Assembly (NCBI RefSeq): GCF_001544795.2 | Contig: NZ_FCOI02000009.1 | Span: forward strand, 1 to 64,000 | Length of the DNA stretch: 64,000 nucleotides | Source of the DNA: Caballeronia temeraria | GTDB lineage: Bacteria > Pseudomonadota > Gammaproteobacteria > Burkholderiales > Burkholderiaceae | Reading direction: 5' to 3' | Shown: one piece after another, positions 1-7,249 of the stretch | Numbering within the stretch: the first letter of the stretch is position 1 | How the letters are laid out: each line of letters starts with the position of its first letter | Notes under the pieces: generated by a model | The model's input: the letters and a program-made list of their open reading frames with translations, nothing else | Database searches by the model: none | Told to the model about the DNA's origin: nothing | Position numbers and translations under genes: made by a program

Positions 1-29
1 GCTGTTGATACTGAGTTCTTTCGTGCATC

Positions 30-57
30 GCAACACCTTATACGAAACAGGTGTTGC
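30..57. repeat. Perfect 9-bp inverted repeat with 10-nt loop
   Basis: GCAACACCT at 30-38 is matched exactly by its reverse complement AGGTGTTGC at 49-57. The repeat lies at the point where recognisable SDR coding sequence is lost and covers the GTG at 51. It could be an operator, the end of a mobile or rearranged segment, or a hairpin. No T-tract follows, so an intrinsic terminator is unlikely. Confidence 0.4.
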
Positions 58-572
58 ACGTCAGATTTGAGGCCGCCCGGCCAAAAGCGTTCATCGACGT
101 GGACGAAGCGGAATACGACTGGTTCCTCGACACCATCCTCAAGGGCAAGTTCTTCATGGCGCAAGCAGCCGCGAAGGCGATGCAGCAGCGCGGCGCGGGC
201 GCCATCGTGCAGACCGGCTCGCTGTGGGCGCTGCAAGCGATCGGCGCGACGCCATCGGCCGCTTATTCGGCAGCGAATGCGGGCGTGCATGCGCTCACGC
301 GCAATCTCGCGATCGAACTGGCGGCATCGAACATTCGCATCAATACGGTCGCGCCGGCGGTTGTCGAAACGCCTGTCTACAACACGTTCATGAGCGACGA
401 TCAGGTAAAGGAGACGCTGCCCGCGTTCAATGCGTTCCATCCGCTGGGCCGCAACGGGCAGCCCGCCGACGTCGCCGAAGCGATTCTCTTTCTGGCCTCG
501 CCGCAAGCGGCATGGATCACGGGCACAGTGCTTCCCGTCGACGGCGGCGTGATGGCCGGCCGTCACGCGTAA
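51..572 (+). pseudogene. 5'-truncated short-chain dehydrogenase (SDR) remnant
   Basis: The frame encodes the C-terminal two thirds of a classical SDR oxidoreductase. The serine-bearing segment QTGSLWAL, the YSAANAG active-site stretch (the YxxxK lysine position is N here), RINTVAPAVVETP and the final ITGTVLPVDGGVMAG region are all visible. The N-terminal Rossmann strand with the TGxxxGxG cofactor loop is missing. An in-frame TGA at 12-14 bounds the frame, and no SDR-like sequence precedes about codon 12. Without the NAD(P)-binding loop, and with the catalytic lysine replaced, the product should be inactive. An upstream frame holding the missing half could lie before the window, but the stop argues for a true truncation. 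It converges on the hypothetical gene ending at 576. Confidence 0.7.
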
Positions 573-575
573 CGT

Positions 576-1259
576 TCAGGCGGCCGGCCGTGTTTCGGCG
601 GTGACGTCGAGCGGGCGGGGCATCGTCAATATGTCCCGCCGATGCCGGTATTTGCGGCCCCATTCGGTCACGGGCGCGGCCTCTTCGTCGAGACAGAAGT
701 TCTCGAACTCGCGCCACGTTTGCGCGTAATCGCCTTCGCGCGCGAGCTCGAACTGATGCCCGTCCGTCGCGCACGATGCGAGATTCATGAACTGCTTCAG
801 TATGGGCCGGCATGCGTGGCCGATGTACGCGTCCGCTTCGTCTCTCGGCCACTCGTTCGCGGCGATGAGCATCTGACGCCACGCGAGGATGGTGTCGCGG
901 CACGCCGTGCATTGCGCATCGCCCTGAATGAGCGCGCTCGCTTCGAGCACGGCGACTGCGTGCTCCTCGAATTTCGGCAGCTTGATCCAGGCGGCGCGGG
1001 CGAGCGAATCGGGCTTGCCGTCATCGCAGCCGATGAGCGCGCTGTTGCTATCCGCTGGCAGCTCGATCTTCATGGCGACGCCTTCTTCATGCAGCATCAC
1101 GCGCACGCCGAAGTCCGCGACGAGCATCGCGAGACGGCAGCCCCAGCGCATGCTCATGTCGTGAAGCCATGCTTGATCGCAGGTTCGGAGCGCCGCGTCG
1201 ATTTCCTCGCGCGCATCGGCGAGCCATCGGCTTTGCGCAACTCCCTCTGTTCGACTCAT
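576..1259 (-). CDS. Hypothetical protein, 227 aa
   Basis: I do not recognise a family. The product is soluble, with mixed composition typical of a real protein, several tryptophans and a CxxC pair in QCTACRDT near the middle. There is no signal peptide or membrane segment. The competing plus-strand frame across 642-1286 has the arginine-heavy composition of a GC shadow, so the minus strand was preferred. It starts at ATG 1259, preceded by a GGAAT stretch, and is divergent from the MFS gene at 1374 with a palindrome between them. It converges on the SDR remnant four bases away. Confidence 0.6.
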   Translation of the reverse strand: MSRTEGVAQSRWLADAREEIDAALRTCDQAWLHDMSMRWGCRLAMLVADFGVRVMLHEEGVAMKIELPADSNSALIGCDDGKPDSLARAAWIKLPKFEEHAVAVLEASALIQGDAQCTACRDTILAWRQMLIAANEWPRDEADAYIGHACRPILKQFMNLASCATDGHQFELAREGDYAQTWREFENFCLDEEAAPVTEWGRKYRHRRDILTMPRPLDVTAETRPAA

Positions 1260-1262
1260 GAC

Positions 1263-1287
1263 GTCATTCCGATGCGAGCGGAATGAC
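1263..1287. promoter_or_regulatory. 9-bp inverted repeat in divergent intergenic region
   Basis: GTCATTCCG (1263-1271) and CGGAATGAC (1279-1287) form a perfect 9-bp inverted repeat around a 7-base centre, just upstream of the ATG of the hypothetical gene at 1259. Its symmetry and place between two divergent genes suit a dimeric repressor operator. No regulator gene is adjacent, so the cognate protein is unknown. Confidence 0.4.
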
Positions 1288-1373
1288 TAGCTTAACTCGC
1301 CAGCGTTCAGCGTGGAATCGCGGACTCGGTTAGCCTGTTCGACGTGAGCATGTGTCGATGACAAGGAGCGCCA

Positions 1374-2933
1374 TTGAATAGCCAGCAACGCGCGCACGCC
1401 GTCGCCTCGCCCACGAGCCCTTGCGACGAACTCGCCATTCGCGCGCAGCCCGTCGCCTCCGATCAGCCGTGCCGGCGCAAGCGCCTTGCCTTGTCGGCGA
1501 CGATACTCGGCTCGAGCATGGCGTTCATCGACGGCTCGGTCGTCAATGTCGCATTGCCGTCGATCCAGAGCGAACTCGGCGCGAGCATTGCGGCGATGCA
1601 GTGGGTCGTCAACGCGTATCTGCTCTTTCTCGGCGCGCTCGTGCTGGTCGGCGGCGCGATGGGCGACAAGCTCGGCCGGCGCAAAGTGTTCGTCGCGGGC
1701 ATCGCGATCTTCACGGTGGCGTCGGCGGCGTGCGGCTTCGCGCCAGGCACCGGCTGGCTGATCGCGGCGCGCGCGTTGCAAGGCATCGGCGCGGCGCTGC
1801 TCGTGCCGGGCAGCCTCGCGATCATCGGCGCGGTGTTCGACGGCGAGGAGCGCGGGCGCGCGATCGGCACGTGGGCGGGCGTCGGCGCGATCACGTCATC
1901 GGTCGGTCCGGCGGCGGGCGGCTGGCTCGTCGATGCCTTCTCCTGGCGCGCGATTTTCTTCCTTAACCTTCCGCTCGCCGCCGCGACGATCGCGCTGGCG
2001 CTCGCCTCCGTTCCCGACAGCCACGACGCCGGCGCGCCGCAGACGCTCGACTGGTCCGGCGCGGCGAGCACGGCGGCGGGCTTGGCGGCGCTGACTTTCG
2101 GTCTCACGGAAGCGCCGTCGCGCGGTTTCGCCGATCCGCTCGTGCTCGCGATGATCGGCGCGGGCGTCGTGCTGCTCGCCGTGTTCATCGCGATCGAAGC
2201 CAGATCCCGCGATCCGATGATCCCGCTCGACATCTTCCGCTCGCGCGATTTCACCGGCGCGAATCTCGTCACGCTGCTGCTCTATTTCGGGCTCGGCGGC
2301 GTGCTGTTCTTCCTGCCGTTCACGCTGATCCGCGCGTATGGCTTCGACGCGACCGAAGCGGGCGCGGCGCTCTTGCCGATGCCGCTCATCATCGGCTTGC
2401 TGTCGCGCTTCACGGGCGGGCTGACGAGCCGCTTCGGGGCGCGCACGCTTTTGATCGCGGGGCCGTGCGTTGCGGGTCTCGGCTTCACGATGCTCGCGCT
2501 GCCGTTCGTCGCGGGCAGCTACTGGAAGGGCTTTCTGCCCGCGCTGGTCGTGCTCGGGCTCGGCATGACGATCACCGTGGCGCCGCTGACGACGACCGTG
2601 ATGGCATCGGCGGGAAGCGGGCGCGCGGGCATCGCGTCGGGTATCAACAACGCGGTCGCGCGCGTGGCGAGCCTGCTCGCGATCGCCGTGCTCGGCATCG
2701 TGTTCGTGTGGTCGCACGACGCGGCGTTGTCGGCGCGGCTCGAGCGGCTGCACGTGCCGCACGAGCGCATGCGCGGGCTGGATGCGCAGCCGGCGCCGGC
2801 GTCGTCGACACCGCTTGCGCGCGCCCGAGCCGATGCCATCGCCGATGCGCTGCGCGCCGTCGCCGCGCTGTCCGCCGTGTGCGCGCTCGCGGCGGCGGGC
2901 GTGGCGGCAGCGACGATTTATCGCAGGAAATGA
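1374..2933 (+). CDS. MFS transporter, DHA2 (EmrB/QacA) family
   Basis: This is an integral inner-membrane drug:H+ antiporter-type protein of 519 aa, about 14 membrane segments as usual for DHA2. The motif D-like start (SSMAFIDGSVVNVALPSIQ, residues about 49-67), the loop 2-3 motif GDKLGRRKVF and the motif C-like LVPGSLAIIGAVF/GPAAGGWLVD region are visible. Start: TTG at 1374 with AAGGAG five bases upstream (1363-1368). The hydrophilic N-terminal 35 residues are longer than usual. No membrane-fusion (EmrA) partner is adjacent, so it may act alone or with a remote partner. Substrate unknown. It is divergent from the hypothetical gene at 576-1259. Confidence 0.9.
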   Translation: MNSQQRAHAVASPTSPCDELAIRAQPVASDQPCRRKRLALSATILGSSMAFIDGSVVNVALPSIQSELGASIAAMQWVVNAYLLFLGALVLVGGAMGDKLGRRKVFVAGIAIFTVASAACGFAPGTGWLIAARALQGIGAALLVPGSLAIIGAVFDGEERGRAIGTWAGVGAITSSVGPAAGGWLVDAFSWRAIFFLNLPLAAATIALALASVPDSHDAGAPQTLDWSGAASTAAGLAALTFGLTEAPSRGFADPLVLAMIGAGVVLLAVFIAIEARSRDPMIPLDIFRSRDFTGANLVTLLLYFGLGGVLFFLPFTLIRAYGFDATEAGAALLPMPLIIGLLSRFTGGLTSRFGARTLLIAGPCVAGLGFTMLALPFVAGSYWKGFLPALVVLGLGMTITVAPLTTTVMASAGSGRAGIASGINNAVARVASLLAIAVLGIVFVWSHDAALSARLERLHVPHERMRGLDAQPAPASSTPLARARADAIADALRAVAALSAVCALAAAGVAAATIYRRK

Positions 2934-2936
2934 AAA

Positions 2937-2969
2937 ATCCCGATGCCGGGATGAGCCGGACATCGGGAT
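2937..2969 (-). terminator. Intrinsic terminator of the sterol-desaturase-like gene
   Basis: ATCCCGATG at 2937-2945 pairs perfectly with CATCGGGAT at 2961-2969. Read on the minus strand, the stem is followed by a run of T (complement of AAAAA at 2933-2937), giving a classic intrinsic terminator 26 bases after the stop of the gene ending at 2995. It also covers the end of the convergent MFS gene. Confidence 0.8.
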
Positions 2970-2994
2970 GCGAAGGTGCTGCCGTGAAGCTTCG

Positions 2995-3918
2995 TTATTG
3001 GCCGACGTGGGCCGGTTGTTGTTCCATCGACTTGGCGCGCTTTTGCAGCGCTTCGGTCGTGTGGCCTTCGCCGTTCGGCAGCCAGCCCGGAGGACGCAGC
3101 AGGAAGCCGACCGCATCCGACACGCTCTTCGCGTTGAACATGTCCTTCACGAGGCTGACCCAGTGCTGCATCTCGACGACGATCGGGTTATGCGAGGTCA
3201 CCGGCGTCGTCAGACCGTAGACACAGGGCTCTTCGGCGCGCTCTTCCACGTACGTTCCGAAGAGGCGATCGAAGATGATCAGCACGCCGCCGAAGTTGGC
3301 ATCGAGATACGTTGCGTTCGATGCGTGATGCACACGGTGCGACGACGGCGTGTTGAACACATATTCGAGCCAGCCGAGCTTCGGAATCCACGTTGCGTGC
3401 AGCCAGAACTGGTACAGCAGGTTGATCGATACGACCGCGAGCACCACTTCCGGCTTCACGCCGAGCCACACGAGCGGCGTGAAGAAGATGGACGAACCGG
3501 CGAGCTTGGTCAGCCAGCCGAGACGGTACGCAGACGACAGCGTCAACTGGTTCGGCGAGTGGTGCACCGCGTGATTGGCCCAGAAGAAGCGGATCGTGTG
3601 CGACGCGCGGTGATACCAGTAGTAGCAGAACTCCTGTCCGATGAAGAGCAGAAAGATCGTGAGTGCGGTGTTCGTCGTGACGGTGTGGATGCGATGCTCC
3701 CACGCGAAGTTGAACACGGGCGTCGCGAGCGAGATCGGCACGAAGGCGAGCAGCTTGCGGCCGACGAGATCGACGAGCGAGATCCAGGTCTCGTGCCAGT
3801 CGAAGGCTTTGTCGGTGCCTCTGTGCTTGAAGTGCAGGACGACGGCCTCGATCATCGACGCAGCGAGAACGACGCCCATCACATACATCGAAATTTTTCC
3901 GAGCAGTGCCAGTTCCAT
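2995..3918 (-). CDS. Sterol desaturase / fatty acid hydroxylase family protein
   Basis: A 307-aa membrane di-iron hydroxylase-type protein. The family's histidine clusters are present in order: HRASH, then HAVHH, then HRVHH. These ligate the di-iron centre in the fatty acid hydroxylase superfamily, which hydroxylates or desaturates lipid C-H bonds using O2. Hydrophobic segments flank the clusters (the MELALLGKISMYVMGV start and the VLAVVSINLLYQFW stretch). Start: ATG 3918 is preferred over the upstream ATG at 3990 because the family begins with this hydrophobic segment and AAGG lies upstream. Substrate not predictable. The gene is monocistronic with its own terminator. Confidence 0.85.
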   Translation of the reverse strand: MELALLGKISMYVMGVVLAASMIEAVVLHFKHRGTDKAFDWHETWISLVDLVGRKLLAFVPISLATPVFNFAWEHRIHTVTTNTALTIFLLFIGQEFCYYWYHRASHTIRFFWANHAVHHSPNQLTLSSAYRLGWLTKLAGSSIFFTPLVWLGVKPEVVLAVVSINLLYQFWLHATWIPKLGWLEYVFNTPSSHRVHHASNATYLDANFGGVLIIFDRLFGTYVEERAEEPCVYGLTTPVTSHNPIVVEMQHWVSLVKDMFNAKSVSDAVGFLLRPPGWLPNGEGHTTEALQKRAKSMEQQPAHVGQ

Positions 3919-4084
3919 GATGGTTCGCCTTGGTGGGTGGTTGCGAATGAACCCATTGTGGCGATCGGCCCGGTTAAAAACCACGCACAAACTATTTCAC
4001 GGAATGTCACGGCCCGCCCGCAAAGCCTTGTGGCATAAGGGGCGGGCGTTTCGCGGGAGTTGTTTCAGGGTATGTCGCGAGGCG

Positions 4085-4894
4085 CTACGGCCGGGCGGGA
4101 ATCTCGAAGACGGTCCAGCCTTCATTCCTCGACATTAGAAAGCGCTTGATGGACTCGACGGTGACCGTGCGAATCCGGCCCGCATAGCGCAGTTCGTTCG
4201 GATGGTCGTTGAATGCCACGTTGGCTTTGAACATCCGGCCACCGAGCCGGGTGAACGTGCCGAGTTCCATCTCGGACGGCTGGTAGCCCGCCATCTTGAG
4301 CCAGGCTTGCGCCTGCTCGCGGTTGCCGAGCGTCGCGTCGCGAGCGCTCGCGGCGGCCAGCGTTTCGAGAACCCATGTGTTCGAGTTCTGATACCGGGTC
4401 GAAAACGGATACGCGACAAGGCTGTAATCCTTGTCATGCATCGATCGCAGCACGTTTCCCTGCGGCAGGCGCGCCAGAAGCGCCTGCGCCGTGGCAGGCG
4501 GCGGAACGATGACGAGCGCGTCGTAGGAAAACATGTCGTCGAGAAAGAAGTTTCCGACGCCCTCGTACCAAAGGTCCGAATTGCTGGTGCCGCAGGTGTT
4601 CAGCAGATGCGCAATCTGCCAAGGCGCCGCCGGACTCTCGCGATAGACAAAACCGGCATGGCTGTACTTCAGGCCGTATTTGCTCAGATCCTGGCCGACC
4701 CGGCCGAGCACGGCGACCTGAATGCCGCGCCGGTCGAGTTCGGCCGTGACGCGCTGGGCGGTAGACATCGCGCTTTGCAGCGTTGCTGGCGTCAACGCCG
4801 TGTCTTCGCAGCGCTGTCCGGCCTGAACGTGCGGCACGGCCAGCAGGCCGAGCAGGGCCAGCATTGCGCCAGCCACCCTCTGACGGCGCGTCAT
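4085..4894 (-). CDS. DUF2145 family exported protein
   Basis: A 269-aa protein with an N-terminal signal peptide (hydrophobic GAMLALLGLLAVPHVQAG, likely cleaved after AQA or at QAG). The mature part carries the conserved DUF2145 features: RCED near the start, KYSHAGFVYR, HLLNTCGTSNSDLW and YQNSNTWVLE. The family is uncharacterised; the conserved Ser-His, Cys and Asn/Thr residues look NlpC/P60-like, but that is my inference. Its ATG overlaps the stop of the preceding gene by four bases (4891-4894), so the two are co-translated. Predicted location: periplasm. Confidence 0.8.
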   Translation of the reverse strand: MTRRQRVAGAMLALLGLLAVPHVQAGQRCEDTALTPATLQSAMSTAQRVTAELDRRGIQVAVLGRVGQDLSKYGLKYSHAGFVYRESPAAPWQIAHLLNTCGTSNSDLWYEGVGNFFLDDMFSYDALVIVPPPATAQALLARLPQGNVLRSMHDKDYSLVAYPFSTRYQNSNTWVLETLAAASARDATLGNREQAQAWLKMAGYQPSEMELGTFTRLGGRMFKANVAFNDHPNELRYAGRIRTVTVESIKRFLMSRNEGWTVFEIPARP

Positions 4895-5385
4895 TGCGCG
4901 GCTTGAGCGTGGGGCGCGGGGCTCTCGCCTGGCACGCGCGCGTGATGCAGCAGGGCTTCACCGGCCGCGTTCGGCACGAACGCCAGTACCTTGCCGGATG
5001 CGACCAGCGCCGTGCCAGTAGACTGCGCGACGACGTTGACCGACTGACCGACCGACAACCCGGCCTGCTTCAACGCTTCCTTCGACATCTTCAACGACGC
5101 CTTGCCTGCGGACTGCGAGGCGGTCAGAAGCACGTCGACCGCGTCTTTGCCCGTTTCGACGATGCCGGCGACGATCAACATGCTGCCCATCCCTGCCAGT
5201 GCGACGCCAGCGGAAGGATTGTCGCCGCCGACGCTCGCCGCAACGCTAGCCGCCGGCGACACCAGGATCGACACGGCGCCAGTAGAGATCGCGTCGCTCG
5301 GCGTTTTGACATTGGCGGATTGCCCCATGCAAAACGCTGGTAGCAGGGCAATTATCGACGCGAGAAGGAAAGGTTTGATCGACAT
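4891..5385 (-). CDS. Exported Ala/Ser-rich protein, partner of DUF2145
   Basis: A 164-aa protein beginning with a signal peptide (MSIKPFLLASIIALLPAFC, likely cleaved at GQS). The mature part is rich in Ala, Ser, Gly and Val and has a hydrophobic stretch (GVALAGMGSMLIVAGIVE) that could be a membrane or packing helix. I do not recognise the family with certainty. Start: ATG 5385 is chosen because it gives the signal peptide; an in-frame ATG at 5445 would add a charged leader. The TGA overlaps the ATG of the DUF2145 gene, so the two make an operon of secreted proteins that probably act together. Confidence 0.7.
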   Translation of the reverse strand: MSIKPFLLASIIALLPAFCMGQSANVKTPSDAISTGAVSILVSPAASVAASVGGDNPSAGVALAGMGSMLIVAGIVETGKDAVDVLLTASQSAGKASLKMSKEALKQAGLSVGQSVNVVAQSTGTALVASGKVLAFVPNAAGEALLHHARVPGESPAPHAQAAQ

Positions 5386-5574
5386 CAGAGAATGGTTCCG
5401 GAATGGGGAAATGTCCATTCTTTGAAAGTCGAATCCTCTGATCAATCGGAGTTAGCTGAGAACTGATGCCTGAGCGACGGCATGCTGCCTTGACGGCCCG
5501 CGCCTTTTTAAGCTTCCGGTTCCACACCCCACATCGATCAAGGACAAAAAGTCGGTAAGCAGCTTACGAACAGC

Positions 5575-5618
5575 TTGTGCGTACAAGCGCACGCCGGTAT
5601 AATTGAGAACAATTCCCA
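5575..5618 (+). promoter_or_regulatory. Sigma-70 promoter with Fur-like box
   Basis: TTGTGC (5575-5580) and a perfect TATAAT (5598-5603) are separated by 17 bases. Immediately downstream, TGAGAACAATTCCCA (5604-5618) matches the 15-bp Fur core TGAGAATCATTCTCA at 12 of 15 positions. Fur-Fe(II) bound here would cover the start point and silence the PepSY gene in iron-replete cells. The site calls are by eye. Confidence 0.6.
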
Positions 5619-5679
5619 TTTACATCGCAATAAAGATGATCGCTGTCGCGCACGACCACCGCTCCGAGGATTCGCGGGC

Positions 5680-6897
5680 ATGAGACCGGTTCTGGTTCGC
5701 CTGCATCGCTGGCTCGGCGTCGCGACCGCGCTTTTCTTGTTCGTCTCGGGTCTCACCGGCGCGATCATCGCGTGGGATCACGAGATCGACGGACTCCTCA
5801 ACCCAACGTTCTTCGAGGCGCGCACGAACGCGCCCGCGCTGCCGCCGCTCGAACTCGCGCGCCGCGTGGAAGCCGCCGATCCGCGTGTCGAGGTGACATA
5901 TCTGCCGCTCGGCGTCGAACCGGGACACACCGCGCAGATGATGGTGATGCCGCGCACGAATCCGGCGACCAACGCGCCGTTCGATGTCGCGTACAGCCAG
6001 ATCGCCGTCGATCCCGCGACCGGGCAAGTGCAGGCGCGGCGCATGTGGGGCGCGGTGTCGCTCGCGCGCATCGACCTGATGCCGTTTCTCTACAAGCTGC
6101 ACTACACGCTGCATCTGCCGATCGTCGGCGGCTTCGATATCGGCACGTGGCTGATCGGCATCGTCGGCATTCTGTGGTTCTTCGACAGCGGCATCGCGCT
6201 GATTCTGTCGTTTCCGAGCGTGAAGGCGTGGCGCAAGTCGTTCGCTTTTCGCGTCAAGCGCGGCGGCTACGCGCTCACGTTCGACCTGCATCGTTCCGGC
6301 GGCGTGTGGATCTGGGGCCTCTTGCTCGTAATGGCGCTCACATCGATTTCGATGAATCTTTCCGAGCCGGTCGTGCGCCCGGTCGTGTCGATGTTCTCGA
6401 AGCTCTCGCCGTCGTTCCTCGACAACCCGGAACTCGTGCGCGCCGGCCCGCCTGGCAAGGCGCTCGCCACGCGCGAAGAGATTCTTGAGAAGGCGACGCG
6501 CGACGCGAAGCGCGAGAACCTGACCGGGCCGATGGGCGCGCTCTACTACGCGCCGATGTTCAAGGCGTACGGCGTCGGCTTCTTCGCGCCGGGACACGAT
6601 CACGGCGACGTGGGTCTCGGCAACGCCTGGCTCTACTACAACGCGCAAACGGGCGCGCTCGCCGGCTCGACGATTCCAGGCCGCGGCTCGGCTGGCGACA
6701 TCTTCATGCAGGCGCAGTTTCCGCTGCATTCGGGGCGGATCATCGGCATCGGCGGGCGCATTCTCGTGAGCGCCGTGGGCATCGCGGTCGCGGTGCTCAG
6801 TGCGACCGGCCTCATCATCTGGTTCAGAAAGCGCGCGGCGCGCCGGCATTCGGCTGCCGTCGCGAACGCGCGGGCGGCGCGCTCGCTGACTTCGTGA
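5680..6897 (+). CDS. PepSY-associated TM (PiuB-type) iron-regulated membrane protein
   Basis: A 405-aa inner-membrane protein of the PepSY_TM family. The N-terminal LHRWLGVATALFLFVSGLTG helix is diagnostic, followed by a large periplasmic PepSY region, the LHYTLHLP segment, helices near residues 160-180 and 210-235, and a last helix VSAVGIAVAVLSATGLIIWF. Members usually sit beside TonB-dependent siderophore receptors and are thought to reduce or process ferric siderophores at the inner membrane. The start at ATG 5680 has GAGG ten bases upstream; the ATG at 5575 would add a non-hydrophobic leader overlapping the promoter. The Fur-like box upstream and the receptor scar directly downstream support an iron-uptake origin. 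Confidence 0.85.
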   Translation: MRPVLVRLHRWLGVATALFLFVSGLTGAIIAWDHEIDGLLNPTFFEARTNAPALPPLELARRVEAADPRVEVTYLPLGVEPGHTAQMMVMPRTNPATNAPFDVAYSQIAVDPATGQVQARRMWGAVSLARIDLMPFLYKLHYTLHLPIVGGFDIGTWLIGIVGILWFFDSGIALILSFPSVKAWRKSFAFRVKRGGYALTFDLHRSGGVWIWGLLLVMALTSISMNLSEPVVRPVVSMFSKLSPSFLDNPELVRAGPPGKALATREEILEKATRDAKRENLTGPMGALYYAPMFKAYGVGFFAPGHDHGDVGLGNAWLYYNAQTGALAGSTIPGRGSAGDIFMQAQFPLHSGRIIGIGGRILVSAVGIAVAVLSATGLIIWFRKRAARRHSAAVANARAARSLTS

Positions 6898-7000
6898 AAT
6901 AAAGCGCGCCGTCAGCGCGAGACCGTTGGGCATCGGCACGTCGTATTCCGCATTCACATTGAACAGGAAGTTCGGCCCGCCGATCGGTTTCTTGCCATCC
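6896..7000 (-). pseudogene. Inverted fragment of a TonB-dependent receptor
   Basis: Read on the minus strand this stretch encodes GGPNFLFNVNAEYDVP followed by LALTARFIS, which resembles the late beta-barrel strands of TonB-dependent siderophore receptors (typically a VPxxxxNLGAEYDVP-like segment). No start or surrounding receptor frame exists on this strand. The next fragment, on the opposite strand, carries the receptor C-terminus, so a local inversion during decay of one receptor gene is the simplest reading. It abuts the stop of the PepSY gene. Confidence 0.55.
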
Positions 7001-7126
7001 GAAGCTGATCTCGGTGCGAGCGTGCTCAACGTGGCGAACAAGTCGTACTGGGCATTGACGATCGGCGGTTATCTGACGCAGGGCGCGCCGCGCACGGTGC
7101 TCTTGTCGATGACGACGGATTTCTGA
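7001..7126 (+). pseudogene. C-terminal remnant of a TonB-dependent receptor
   Basis: The plus-strand frame ends NVANKSYWALTIGGYL followed by QGAPRTVLLSMTTDF and a stop. This is the canonical end of a TonB-dependent siderophore receptor: NVxxKxYW, the GAPRT segment and a terminal phenylalanine for outer-membrane assembly. Only about 40 residues remain of a protein that normally exceeds 650. It follows the PepSY gene, the usual partner of such receptors, which suggests that the receptor was deleted and scrambled while PepSY stayed intact. Confidence 0.65.
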
Positions 7127-7154
7127 CCGGTTTCATCCGCAGCGCAAAAAAAAA

Positions 7155-7180
7155 GCCGCGTGTTCACAAGAGCACGCGGC
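7155..7180. terminator. Bidirectional terminator hairpin
   Basis: GCCGCGTG (7155-7162) pairs with CACGCGGC (7173-7180) around a 10-base loop. On the minus strand nine T follow the stem, making a strong terminator for the EgtB-like gene ending at 7250. On the plus strand GTTTGTGTTTT follows, so it can also stop transcription from the PepSY side. Confidence 0.8.
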
Positions 7181-7249
7181 GTTTGTGTTTTGGTGCTGCG
7201 CGAGTTCGAATACGTCGAGGGCAAGGCTTCGGGCATCGGCGCGAATGGT

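Noticed and set aside
642..1286. Plus-strand 214-codon frame opposite the first hypothetical gene
   Set aside because: It has shadow composition and no upstream ribosome site; the minus frame looks more protein-like.
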